From: an uncultured Alistipes sp. | GTDB taxonomy: Bacteria > Bacteroidota > Bacteroidia > Bacteroidales > Rikenellaceae | DNA: 18,510 nucleotides | Direction: 5' to 3' | NCBI GenBank assembly: GCA_900552955.1 | Contig: USBO01000021.1 | Coordinates: 1-18,510 of the forward strand | In this document: positions 1-7,590 of the stretch, in pieces | How the letters are laid out: every line of letters starts with the position of its first letter | How positions within the stretch are numbered: position 1 is the stretch's first letter | The notes under the pieces: generated by a model | The model's database searches: none | The model's input: the letters and a program-made list of their open reading frames with translations, nothing else | Told to the model about the DNA's origin: nothing | Program-made: the position numbers and the translations under genes

Positions 1-1
1 C

Positions 2-1525
2 ATGACCGAAACGGAACGCAAAACATTGGTCGTTGACGAGAGCGGTGCGGGCGACTACCGCACGCTGACCGAGGCCGTTGCTGCCTGTGCGGCCACGCCG
101 GACGAGCCGGTGCGGTTCTACATCAGGCACGGCATCTACGAGGAACGGCCCTTCATTGAGTTGGCGGACTATGTCATTGAGGGCGAGTACCGCAACGCGA
201 CAGTTATCACGGCGTCTGTGGGCGGGCGTGACCCGTGGCCGGGCGAGGTCAAGACCGGCACCTTCCGCAGCGCAACGCTGTTTCTGGGCGGCGGCAGAGC
301 TGTTGTGCGCAACCTGACCGTGCAGAACAACGCCGGGGACGGCGCAAAGGCCGGTCAGGCGCTGGCCGTCTACGCCGACGCAAGCCGCGTGCTGATGGAG
401 AATGTGAACCTCTACGGCAACCAGGACACGCTGTTTACCGCTCCCCTGCCCCTGCAGGAGCGCGAGCAGAACGGTTTCCGCGGCCCGCGGGAGAACACGC
501 CCCGGCTGGACACCGTGCAGTACTACAAAAACTGCACGATCCGCGGCAACATCGAAGGGCTCGAAGCCCCCTATGTCTACCTGATGACCTTCGACGGCAA
601 ACCCGTTGTCGTCGACTCGGCCAGGGTCGAGGCGGGCGCCTTCGCCTTCGCGGGCAAAACCGAACGGCCCGAAGTGGCCTACCTGAGCCTGGACAAAGAG
701 CAGCCGCTCGTACGGTTCTTCCTCGAAAACGCCGCGATCGGCATCGGCGGCAACGTCTACAACGCCAACGAGGTCTTCCCCACCGGAACGCCCTCCAACG
801 AGGCGATGAACGCCTTCAACGAACTGACCTACGACACCGGCGAAGCCTACAACGTGACCGAGCTGGAGTCCGACCGCGAACGGCTGGTCGACGACTACAA
901 GCAGCACATGCGCAAGCTCATCAGACGCAACCGCAACAACATCTGCGGCATGATCGTGCTGGCCGAGACGGGGTCGATGTTCTTCACGCCGGAGGAGGTG
1001 CTCGACGAGATCGGCCGTTTCCCCGCCGAGTGGCGGCAGCGCCCCGAGCTGACCGACCTGCGCCGCGTCATGGAGCATCGGCTCCGCACGGCCGTAGGCC
1101 AGCCTTACACCGACATCGTCGCACCCGACGCCGACGGAACACCCGTATCGCTGCGCTCCGTGGTGGAGAATCCCGCCAACAGCTACGTCCTCGTCGACTT
1201 CTGGGCTTCGTGGTGCGGCCCCTGCCGGATGGAAATGCCCTTTCTGCAAAACATCTACGACACCTACCGCCAACGTGGCTTTCAGATCTATGCCGTGTCG
1301 CTCGACACCGAACGCGAAGCGTGGCAGGCCGGCATCGCCGCCTCGGAGCCGAAATGGATCCAGGTCTGCGATTTCAACGCCTTCGACAGCCCCGCTGCCC
1401 TCGACTACGCCGTGGAGAGCATCCCGTCCAATGTCCTGATCCGCTGCTCCGACGGGCAGATCGTCGCCACGCAGCTGCGCGGCCGCGAACTGGCCATACG
1501 TCTCGAGGAGCTGCTCGGGAAATAA
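2..1525 (+). CDS. Pectinesterase-like beta-helix fused to TlpA/ResA-type thioredoxin domain (5' end probably incomplete)
   Basis: Two recognisable modules lie in one frame. Residues about 8-245 resemble a carbohydrate esterase family 8 (pectin methylesterase) beta-helix: a GAGDYRTLTEAV-like opening, a GIYEE strand, and the GQALAVYADASRV...GNQDTLF block with the family's QDT at 141-143. Residues about 290-507 match the C-terminal half of Bacteroidetes DUF4369/TlpA proteins: a helical stretch with RRNRNN, then VGQPYTDI, then a thioredoxin fold with WCGPC at 404-408 and a cis-Pro-type IPSN near the end. The expected second esterase motif (DFIFG after the GxI strand) and the LGRPW motif are not visible; the sequence instead reads RGNIEGLEAP. 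The esterase half may therefore bind rather than cleave. The thioredoxin half should be redox-active in the periplasm, yet no signal peptide is visible. The homology begins within ten residues of the ATG at base 2, so the true start is probably upstream of the window. ruvC follows after 16 nt. Confidence 0.8.
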   Translation: MTETERKTLVVDESGAGDYRTLTEAVAACAATPDEPVRFYIRHGIYEERPFIELADYVIEGEYRNATVITASVGGRDPWPGEVKTGTFRSATLFLGGGRAVVRNLTVQNNAGDGAKAGQALAVYADASRVLMENVNLYGNQDTLFTAPLPLQEREQNGFRGPRENTPRLDTVQYYKNCTIRGNIEGLEAPYVYLMTFDGKPVVVDSARVEAGAFAFAGKTERPEVAYLSLDKEQPLVRFFLENAAIGIGGNVYNANEVFPTGTPSNEAMNAFNELTYDTGEAYNVTELESDRERLVDDYKQHMRKLIRRNRNNICGMIVLAETGSMFFTPEEVLDEIGRFPAEWRQRPELTDLRRVMEHRLRTAVGQPYTDIVAPDADGTPVSLRSVVENPANSYVLVDFWASWCGPCRMEMPFLQNIYDTYRQRGFQIYAVSLDTEREAWQAGIAASEPKWIQVCDFNAFDSPAALDYAVESIPSNVLIRCSDGQIVATQLRGRELAIRLEELLGK

Positions 1526-1541
1526 CGCGCACGAAAACGGC

Positions 1542-2168
1542 ATGACATCTCCGAAAACCGAATCCTACCGCATCATGGGCATCGACCCCGGCACCAATTT
1601 CATGGGGTACGGCGTCGTGGAAGTCACGGGGCGCGAACTGCGTTCGGTGGTGATGGGTGCCGTCGACCTCCACAAGCTGACAGACCCCTACGCCAAGCTG
1701 CGCCGGATCTTCGACCGCGTGGGGGCGCTCGTCGACGAATACACCCCCCGCGAGGTGGCGCTCGAGTCGCCCTTCTTCGGCGAAAACGTGCAGAGCATGC
1801 TCAAACTGGGACGCGCGCAGGGCGTGGCGATGGCCGCCGCGCTCTGCCGCGACATTCCCGTCTTCGAATACGCCCCGAGCCGCATCAAACAGTGCATCAC
1901 GGGCGGCGGCGCAGCCGCCAAGGAGCAGGTAGCGGCCCTCGTCACCCGCATGCTGGGGATCGACAGCCAGCCCGAACGGCTCGACGCAACCGACGGGATG
2001 GCAGTGGCCCTGTGCCACTATTTCATGTCGTGCAATCCGCTCAACGCCGCGCTGGGCGAAGAGCGCCGCAAGGGGCTCGGCGGAGGGCGCAAGGCCGCTT
2101 CGGCACGCGGCTCCAAATCGTGGGAAACGTTCCTCAGAGAGCATCCCGACCGCGAAATCAAACGCTGA
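1542..2168 (+). CDS. ruvC: Crossover junction endodeoxyribonuclease RuvC
   Basis: RuvC is the Holliday-junction resolvase that works with RuvAB to cut four-way junctions symmetrically during recombinational repair, in the cytoplasm. The RNase H-like fold and all four acidic metal ligands are visible: D15 in IMGIDPGT, E75 in VALESPFF, and D148 and D151 in LDATDGMAVALCH. Their spacing matches the E. coli D7/E66/D138/D141 set. The Lys-rich turn AAAKEQV and the CITGGGAAAKEQ segment are also typical. The protein is 208 aa, somewhat longer than the roughly 175 aa of E. coli. The extra C-terminal tail with SWETFLREHPDR is, as far as I recall, common in Bacteroidetes RuvC. An internal ATG at 1575 (residue 12) lies almost on the GIDPG strand, so the upstream ATG is preferred, though no clear Shine-Dalgarno decides it. 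It may be cotranscribed with the preceding fusion gene. Confidence 0.96.
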   Translation: MTSPKTESYRIMGIDPGTNFMGYGVVEVTGRELRSVVMGAVDLHKLTDPYAKLRRIFDRVGALVDEYTPREVALESPFFGENVQSMLKLGRAQGVAMAAALCRDIPVFEYAPSRIKQCITGGGAAAKEQVAALVTRMLGIDSQPERLDATDGMAVALCHYFMSCNPLNAALGEERRKGLGGGRKAASARGSKSWETFLREHPDREIKR

Positions 2169-2182
2169 ACCGCCGCCGCTCT

Positions 2183-2205
2183 CCCTCCGGCGCCCCCTCC
2201 GGCGC
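2183..2205. repeat. Tandem duplication of a GC-rich 12-mer
   Basis: Just after the ruvC stop, the unit CCCTCCGGCGC plus one base occurs twice back to back (2183-2194 and 2195-2205/6). It is non-coding and no function is evident. Confidence 0.6.
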
Positions 2206-2250
2206 ACGTCATCGCACCATGTCACCGCACATTGCGTGAATCCGCCGACC

Positions 2251-2277
2251 GCGGACGCTCTGAATCAGAGGGTTCGC
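2251..2277 (+). terminator. Possible hairpin terminator after ruvC (no U tract)
   Basis: The outer stem GCGGAC (2251-2256) pairs with GTTCGC (2272-2277), with one G-U. After a G/G mismatch, CTCTG (2258-2262) pairs with CAGAG (2266-2270) around a three-base loop. The stem lies about 85 nt downstream of the ruvC stop. No T run follows, so it is either a weak terminator or an RNA 3'-end stabiliser. Confidence 0.35.
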
Positions 2278-2405
2278 TCCGTCTGTGCAATTTCGGTTAC
2301 AGTCCGCCGCATTTAGCCCGAATTTACTTACGAATTGACATTCCGCCGAATATTTTTCCGTTACTGTGTCATCAATTCGCAAAAACACGGAAAAAATTCC
2401 GTATA

Positions 2406-2441
2406 TTGCGGGGGGGGGTAATGAAAAAATACCTATCTTTG
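2406..2441 (+). promoter_or_regulatory. Promoter of the SusC/D operon with a G9 tract in the -33 position
   Basis: A perfect Bacteroidetes -7 element, TATCTTTG (consensus TAnnTTTG), lies at 2434-2441. The -33 TTTG expected about 20 nt upstream is absent; that position falls inside a run of nine Gs (2410-2418). The nearest partial -33 element, TTG at 2406-2408, is 25 nt from the -7, against 20 and 19 nt in the two other promoters seen in this window. Transcription would start near 2448. Assignment rests on motif match only. Confidence 0.6.
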
Positions 2442-2561
2442 TCGACTACATATAATATGTATATCAGCGTCCGAAAACGGTGAAAAGGCAATGCGCATCC
2501 TGCAAAACGATTCACCCAACGAAGAAACGAAAGACGAATACAATATTAACAATTTTTGCGC

Positions 2562-5500
2562 ATGAGAAAATTCTTACTACTGCTCGTATTCTGTCTGGGC
2601 ACCGTCGGCGCGACGTTCGCACAGATAAAGATCTCGGGAAAGGTTGTTGATGCCGAAGACGGACAGCCGATCATCGGCGCCACCGTCATGATCGGCACGA
2701 CCACGGGCGTCGCAACGCTCGTAGACGGAACCTACGTACTTCCGGTTCCCGCTTCGGCCGGCGAGCATCCGGTGCTGACGTTCACCTACGTGGGATACGA
2801 ATCCCTGAACGTGACGGTCGGCAAAAATCACGTCATCAACGTCAAGTTGAAGAAATCGGCCATCGGCATCGACGATGTCGTCGTGACGGGTTTCAAGAAC
2901 GCAAAGAAAGAGAGTTTCACCGGCTCGTCGGTCAAGATTTCGGCCGATGACGTGGCCATCGCGGGCGTTACGGACGTGAGCCGCATGCTCGAAGGACAGG
3001 TGGCCGGCGTATCGGTTCAGAACGTATCGAGCACCTTCGGCAGCGCCCCTAAGGTGCGTATCCGCGGCGTGACGTCGCTCAGCGGCGAGAACAAACCGCT
3101 GTGGGTCGTCGACGGCGTAGTGCTCGAGGACGTGGTCAACATCTCCAACGACCAGTTGTCGTCGGGCGACCCCACGACGCTGCTGGGTTCGTCGGTGGCG
3201 GGAATCAACGCCTCGGACATCGAGACCTTCGACATCCTCAAGGACGCCTCGGCGACGGCTCTCTACGGCGCCCGCGCCATGAACGGCGTGGTGGTCATCA
3301 CCACCAAGAAGGGTAAGAAGGGTGCGCCGCGCATCAACTACACCGGCAACTTCACGATCCGCACCAAGCCCCGCTACTCGAACTACGACATCCTCAATTC
3401 GGCCGACCAGATGGCCATCACCTCCGAAATCGCCCGCAAGGGTATGCTCAACGAGAGCATTCTCAACTCCGCGAGCTACGGCCCCTACGGTCTGATGTGG
3501 AAAGCCATCTCGACCTACGACAAGGAGAACGGCAAATTCGGCCTGATAAACACGCGCAGCGCACGCGAGGCCTTCCTGCTCAAATACGCCAAGGCCAACA
3601 CCGACTGGTTCGACGAGCTCTTCACGCACAACCTCCAGCAGGAGCACACGCTGAGCATCTCGACGGGTTCCGACAGGTCGCGCACCTACGCCTCGATCGG
3701 CTTCCTGCGCGACGACGGCTGGTCGGTGGCCGACGAGGTGAGCCGTTACACGCTCAACTTCCGCAACGACTACACCGTCAGCGACAAGATCTCAGTCGGC
3801 GTGCAGGCCGTGGCTTCGTTCCGCGACCAGAAGGCTCCGGGTTCCTACTCGCGCAAAGTGAACTCCGTGACGGGCGAATGGTCGCGCGAGTTCGACATCA
3901 ACCCCTTCAGCTACGCGCTCAACACCTCGCGCGCCGTGCGTCCCTACGACGACAACGGCAATCTGGAGTACGTCCAGATGAACTACGCTCCGTTCAACAT
4001 CTTCAACGAGCTGGCCAACAACCAGATCGAGCTGAACGTGGTGGATGCCAAGCTCCAGGGCGAATTCAACTGGTCGATCCTCAAGGATCTGAAGTTCAAC
4101 TTCACGGGCGCACTCCGCTACGTGAAGAGCGACCAGCTGCACAAGATCACGGAGGATTCGAACGTCGCCAACGCCTACCGCGCCGACGGCACATCGACCA
4201 TCCGCGACAACAACCCCTACCTGTGGCACAATACGGAGGATCTCAATGCCGAGCCGATGGTCGTGCTGCCGCTGGGAGGTTTCTATAACACGAACAACTA
4301 CCGCATGCTCAACTACGACATGCGTTACTCGCTCAACTACAACAAGGTTTGGGACGGCGCCCACATGCATGAGCTGAACGCGCTGGCCGGTATGCAGATC
4401 AAGTACACCGACCGCCGCATCACCTCCGCCACGCAGCCCGGCTACCAGTACAAGATGGGCGGCGTGGTCTACAACGACCCCAACTTCTACCGCATGATGG
4501 CCGATCGCAAGACCGACCTCTACTCCGCCAACGAGCTGTTCGACCGCTTCGTAGCCGCCTACGCCAATGCCGACTACTCGTTCGACCGCAAGTACTCGAT
4601 CTCGGCGACGGTGCGCGTCGACGGTTCGAACGCGCTGGGCAAGAGCGCCGACAAGCGCTGGCTGCCCACGTGGAACTTCGGTGCCAAGTGGAACATCCAG
4701 AACGAGGCGTTCATGGAGAACGCCGCTGAGTGGGTCGACGTGCTGAGCCTGCGCGCCAGCTACGGTCTGACGGCTTCGATGCCGCCGATGGCCAGCGCCG
4801 GCGTCGTCTTCCGCAACCAGCAGTCCTACAACCCTGGCCACAGCGAGAACCAGATCTACATCGAGGCGCTCGAGAACTCCGACCTGACGTGGGAGAAGAG
4901 CTACCAGCTCAACGCCGGTCTCGACGTCACGCTGTTCAACAACCGGATGAACTTCTCGTTCGACTACTTCAACCGCAAGGGCTTCGACCTGATCGCCACG
5001 ATCAAGACGTCGGGTATCGGCGGCGAGTTCTGGAAATACGCCAACTACGCCGACCTCGACTCGCACGGTTACGACATCACGCTGGGCGGTACGTTCATCC
5101 GCTCGAAGGACTGGACGTGGTCGGCCAACTTCACGCTGGGTTATACGTGGAACCAGATCAAGAACGCCCGCAACCTGACGCAGGCCAACGAGCTGATCCG
5201 CAACGAAGGCGGCAACCGCAACGGCTACCCCGTCAACAGTCTCTTCTCGATCCCCTACGCAGGTCTCGAGCCCGGCACGGGTATTCCGTTGTACATCAAC
5301 GAGAAGGGCGAGATCACCAAGGAGATCGACAAGCAGGGCACCGACACCGACTACCTGATCTACGAAGGTCAGGTCGACCCGAAGTGGACGGGCGGCTTCA
5401 ACACCACGGTTCGCTACAAGAACCTTTCGCTCAACGCCTTCTTCACCTATCAGGCCGGCAACGTGATCCGTCTCGACCCGATCTTCAGCCAGTACTACGG

Positions 5501-5852
5501 CGACCAGACGGCCCTGACCAACGAGTTCAAGAACCGCTACGTCATGTCGGGCGACAGCGACGTTCCGGCGATCCTCGACTACGTTCACTCGTCGCTTTCG
5601 ATCAGCGATTCGGGAACCTACGCATCGTATAACTACACAAGCAAGCGCGTGGCCAAGGACGACTTCTCGGCGGACTGGATCAGCAAGAGCCGCTTCTTCA
5701 AGACCGCCAGCGTGCGTCTGACGGTCAAGGATCCGTGGCTGATCTACTCGGACAAGGCGCTCAACGGCCGCGACCCCGAATTCTACAACACGGGCGGTGT
5801 GGCCATGCCGACCACCACGCAGTTCACGCTGTCGCTGAACCTCGGCTTCTAA
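2562..5852 (+). CDS. SusC/RagA-family TonB-linked outer-membrane receptor
   Basis: This is the barrel component of a SusCD-type importer; it moves a ligand across the outer membrane using TonB energy. The ATG at 2562 gives a clean signal peptide (MRKFLLLLVFCLGTVGATFA, cut before Q21); an in-frame TTG two codons earlier adds nothing. A carboxypeptidase-regulatory-like domain spans about 23-98 (ISGKVVDAEDGQPIIGATV). The TonB-box-like IDDVVVTGF lies at 103-111. The plug domain runs to about 255 with the family signatures RIRG, PLWVVDGV and DIETFDILKDASATALYGARAMNGVVVITTKKG. The rest is a beta-barrel ending in a short strand with terminal F (LSLNLGF). At 1096 aa the length is normal. The SusD partner follows after 23 nt. 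The sequence does not reveal the ligand; no anti-sigma/sigma pair or hybrid sensor is adjacent, so control is not evident beyond the promoter. Confidence 0.96.
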   Translation: MRKFLLLLVFCLGTVGATFAQIKISGKVVDAEDGQPIIGATVMIGTTTGVATLVDGTYVLPVPASAGEHPVLTFTYVGYESLNVTVGKNHVINVKLKKSAIGIDDVVVTGFKNAKKESFTGSSVKISADDVAIAGVTDVSRMLEGQVAGVSVQNVSSTFGSAPKVRIRGVTSLSGENKPLWVVDGVVLEDVVNISNDQLSSGDPTTLLGSSVAGINASDIETFDILKDASATALYGARAMNGVVVITTKKGKKGAPRINYTGNFTIRTKPRYSNYDILNSADQMAITSEIARKGMLNESILNSASYGPYGLMWKAISTYDKENGKFGLINTRSAREAFLLKYAKANTDWFDELFTHNLQQEHTLSISTGSDRSRTYASIGFLRDDGWSVADEVSRYTLNFRNDYTVSDKISVGVQAVASFRDQKAPGSYSRKVNSVTGEWSREFDINPFSYALNTSRAVRPYDDNGNLEYVQMNYAPFNIFNELANNQIELNVVDAKLQGEFNWSILKDLKFNFTGALRYVKSDQLHKITEDSNVANAYRADGTSTIRDNNPYLWHNTEDLNAEPMVVLPLGGFYNTNNYRMLNYDMRYSLNYNKVWDGAHMHELNALAGMQIKYTDRRITSATQPGYQYKMGGVVYNDPNFYRMMADRKTDLYSANELFDRFVAAYANADYSFDRKYSISATVRVDGSNALGKSADKRWLPTWNFGAKWNIQNEAFMENAAEWVDVLSLRASYGLTASMPPMASAGVVFRNQQSYNPGHSENQIYIEALENSDLTWEKSYQLNAGLDVTLFNNRMNFSFDYFNRKGFDLIATIKTSGIGGEFWKYANYADLDSHGYDITLGGTFIRSKDWTWSANFTLGYTWNQIKNARNLTQANELIRNEGGNRNGYPVNSLFSIPYAGLEPGTGIPLYINEKGEITKEIDKQGTDTDYLIYEGQVDPKWTGGFNTTVRYKNLSLNAFFTYQAGNVIRLDPIFSQYYGDQTALTNEFKNRYVMSGDSDVPAILDYVHSSLSISDSGTYASYNYTSKRVAKDDFSADWISKSRFFKTASVRLTVKDPWLIYSDKALNGRDPEFYNTGGVAMPTTTQFTLSLNLGF

Positions 5853-5875
5853 TTCCGTAAAAAAGAGAAAGAGAT

Positions 5876-7561
5876 ATGAGAAAATTACTTATCGCACTGA
5901 TCGCCTCGGCCGGAGTTCTTTCGGGCTGCTCCGAATTTCTGGGCACCGATCCGGACAACCGCACCTACATCGACACGCCGGAAAAAGTCACCGCGCTGCT
6001 GGTTTCCGCCTATCCGACCTCCACGTTCTATTCGGTCGTCGACGCGCGTTGCGACGGTTTCGTCGACTACGGCACCTCGATCGCCGGAGTCAATTCGCTC
6101 TATACCTTCCAGGAGGACGCTTTCCGCTGGCGCGAGTATTCGCTTGCCGGCGAGGGCGTGTGGGACGGTTACGAAGCCTACTGGTCGGCGGCTTACAATG
6201 CCATCTCGGCAGCCAACCACGCTCTCGAGGCGATCGACGAGCTGGAAAAGAAACACGGTCAGACCACGCAGCTCTCGCGCTCGCGCGGTGAGGCGCTCCT
6301 GTGCCGTGCCTATGCGCACTTCTGCCTGCTGACGCTCTACTCCGATTTCTTCGATCTGGAGAACATGGCCAGCAACCCGGGCATTCCCTATGCCACCGAT
6401 CCCGAGAAGACGACCTATGCCGACTATTCGCGCGAAACGGTCGCCGTCACCCTCTCGAAGGTTCTCAAGGACCTCGAGGACGGCATGAAGACCGTGGGCA
6501 GCGCAAGCGACTATTCCGAGCCGAAGTATCACTTCACACCCCAGTCGGCGCTGGCCTTCGCTACCCGCGTGGCGCTCTTTACGCGCGACTATCAGAACGT
6601 GCTTTACTACGTCAATCAGCTCTTCCCCGCACCGAGCGTCTTCGACAAGCCCGGCACGACGAACACGACGACCAAGACCCCCGTACGTTTCCCGTCGGCC
6701 AGCGATCCCTGCCGCACCTACTGCCGCAGCTACCTCACCGACTGGAACCGTCTGGGAAGCTACAACGACAACGCCGACAAGATCGGGCAGGAGTTCTCCT
6801 CGGCCGGCAGCAACGCTAATCTGCTGCTGAGCGAGCCGATGACGACCCTCCCCTCGACGATCATGGCCAATATCTACACCCGCTACCAGCTCAACGAGGA
6901 CATCATCACCAAACTGGCCTCGAAGAACGCCACGGGCGTGGACTGGAGCTACACGAACTGCGTCTACGGTTACAGCGGCGGCGTCAAGGGCAAGGTGCTG
7001 AAGAAGTATTATCAGGACTTCTACTACTCGGACATCGTTCAGGGTATCGGCCGTTCCTACACGAAGCTGGCGCTCTTCCGCAGCGACGAGTTGCTGCTGG
7101 CACGCGCCGAGGCCAACACGATGCTCGGCAAGTTCGACGAAGCGCTCGACGACCTGAACTGCTTCATCGAACTGCGCATTCCGGCCAAAGACTTCGACAT
7201 CGCCACCACCTCGCTCACGCAGGCCAAGATCCTGAGCTACTATTCGTCCCAGTTGAACGGTGCGAACACCTTCATCAACAGCGACTTCAACAAGAGCCGC
7301 TTCCTGGCCGGCGAGCAGGGACGTCTGCAAAAGGCGCTGATCCTGACGATCCTCGACTTCCGCCGCATCGAGTTCCTCTACGAGGGCCAGCGTTACTACG
7401 ACATCCTGCGCTGGAACATCCCCGTCACGCACCGCGACAACGCGGGTCTGAGCAGCACGCTGACGCCCGACGACGATCGTCGCGTCCTGCAGGTTCCGCA
7501 GACGGCGATTCTGGCCGGCGTTGAAGCCAACCCGATGAATAACATTCCTCAACCTTGGTAA
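5876..7561 (+). CDS. SusD/RagB-family nutrient-binding outer-membrane lipoprotein
   Basis: SusD-like proteins sit as a surface lid on the SusC barrel and capture the ligand. The protein begins with a lipoprotein signal (MRKLLIALIASAGVLSGC), so C18 is the predicted lipidated residue. The N-terminal region SEFLGTDPDNRTYIDTPEKVTALLVSAY and the TPR-like helices around AYNAISAANHALEAIDEL and RGEALLCRAYAHFCLLTLY are typical of the family. So are the later LALFRSDELLLARAEANTML and the C-terminal RRIEFLYEGQRYYDILRW signature. At 561 aa it is of usual size. It lies directly after the SusC gene, and the metallohydrolase lipoprotein follows after 29 nt, so the genes should share one transcript. The ligand cannot be read from sequence. 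Confidence 0.95.
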   Translation: MRKLLIALIASAGVLSGCSEFLGTDPDNRTYIDTPEKVTALLVSAYPTSTFYSVVDARCDGFVDYGTSIAGVNSLYTFQEDAFRWREYSLAGEGVWDGYEAYWSAAYNAISAANHALEAIDELEKKHGQTTQLSRSRGEALLCRAYAHFCLLTLYSDFFDLENMASNPGIPYATDPEKTTYADYSRETVAVTLSKVLKDLEDGMKTVGSASDYSEPKYHFTPQSALAFATRVALFTRDYQNVLYYVNQLFPAPSVFDKPGTTNTTTKTPVRFPSASDPCRTYCRSYLTDWNRLGSYNDNADKIGQEFSSAGSNANLLLSEPMTTLPSTIMANIYTRYQLNEDIITKLASKNATGVDWSYTNCVYGYSGGVKGKVLKKYYQDFYYSDIVQGIGRSYTKLALFRSDELLLARAEANTMLGKFDEALDDLNCFIELRIPAKDFDIATTSLTQAKILSYYSSQLNGANTFINSDFNKSRFLAGEQGRLQKALILTILDFRRIEFLYEGQRYYDILRWNIPVTHRDNAGLSSTLTPDDDRRVLQVPQTAILAGVEANPMNNIPQPW

Positions 7562-7590
7562 ACGACACCCCATACATGACAGAGAAAACG

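Larger units (their letters stand above)
2169..2561. other. Non-coding gap between ruvC and the SusC/D operon
   Basis: This 393-base stretch contains no convincing gene. Its left part is GC-rich and holds the 12-mer duplication and the hairpin at 2251-2277. From about 2310 it turns AT-rich, as expected of a Bacteroidetes promoter region. A small inverted repeat, ACGGAA/TTCCGT around an A4 loop, occupies 2387-2402 and ends four bases before the TTG at 2406; it could be an operator or chance. The promoter signal itself is listed separately. The predicted transcript leader is about 115 nt and shows no strong riboswitch-like fold. Confidence 0.6.

Noticed and set aside
235..1545. 436-codon + frame inside the fusion gene
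   Set aside because: Arg-rich frame shift of the pectinesterase/thioredoxin gene, with no recognisable motif.
2232..2483. Possible 83-residue protein before the SusC gene, or a 20-residue leader peptide from the ATG at 2421
   Set aside because: The frame runs through the predicted promoter, and the short peptide would start upstream of the transcription start.
2556..2561. TTG start two codons before the SusC ATG
   Set aside because: The ATG at 2562 gives a standard signal peptide; the earlier TTG adds only M-R.
3792..5588. Long open frame on the - strand inside the SusC gene (598 codons)
   Set aside because: It is antisense to a clear SusC-like receptor. GC-rich codon bias leaves the opposite frame open, and its Val/Asp/Arg-rich product has no family resemblance.
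5885..7573. Long open frame on the - strand covering the whole SusD gene
   Set aside because: Same shadow effect; the sense frame has a lipobox and SusD signatures.
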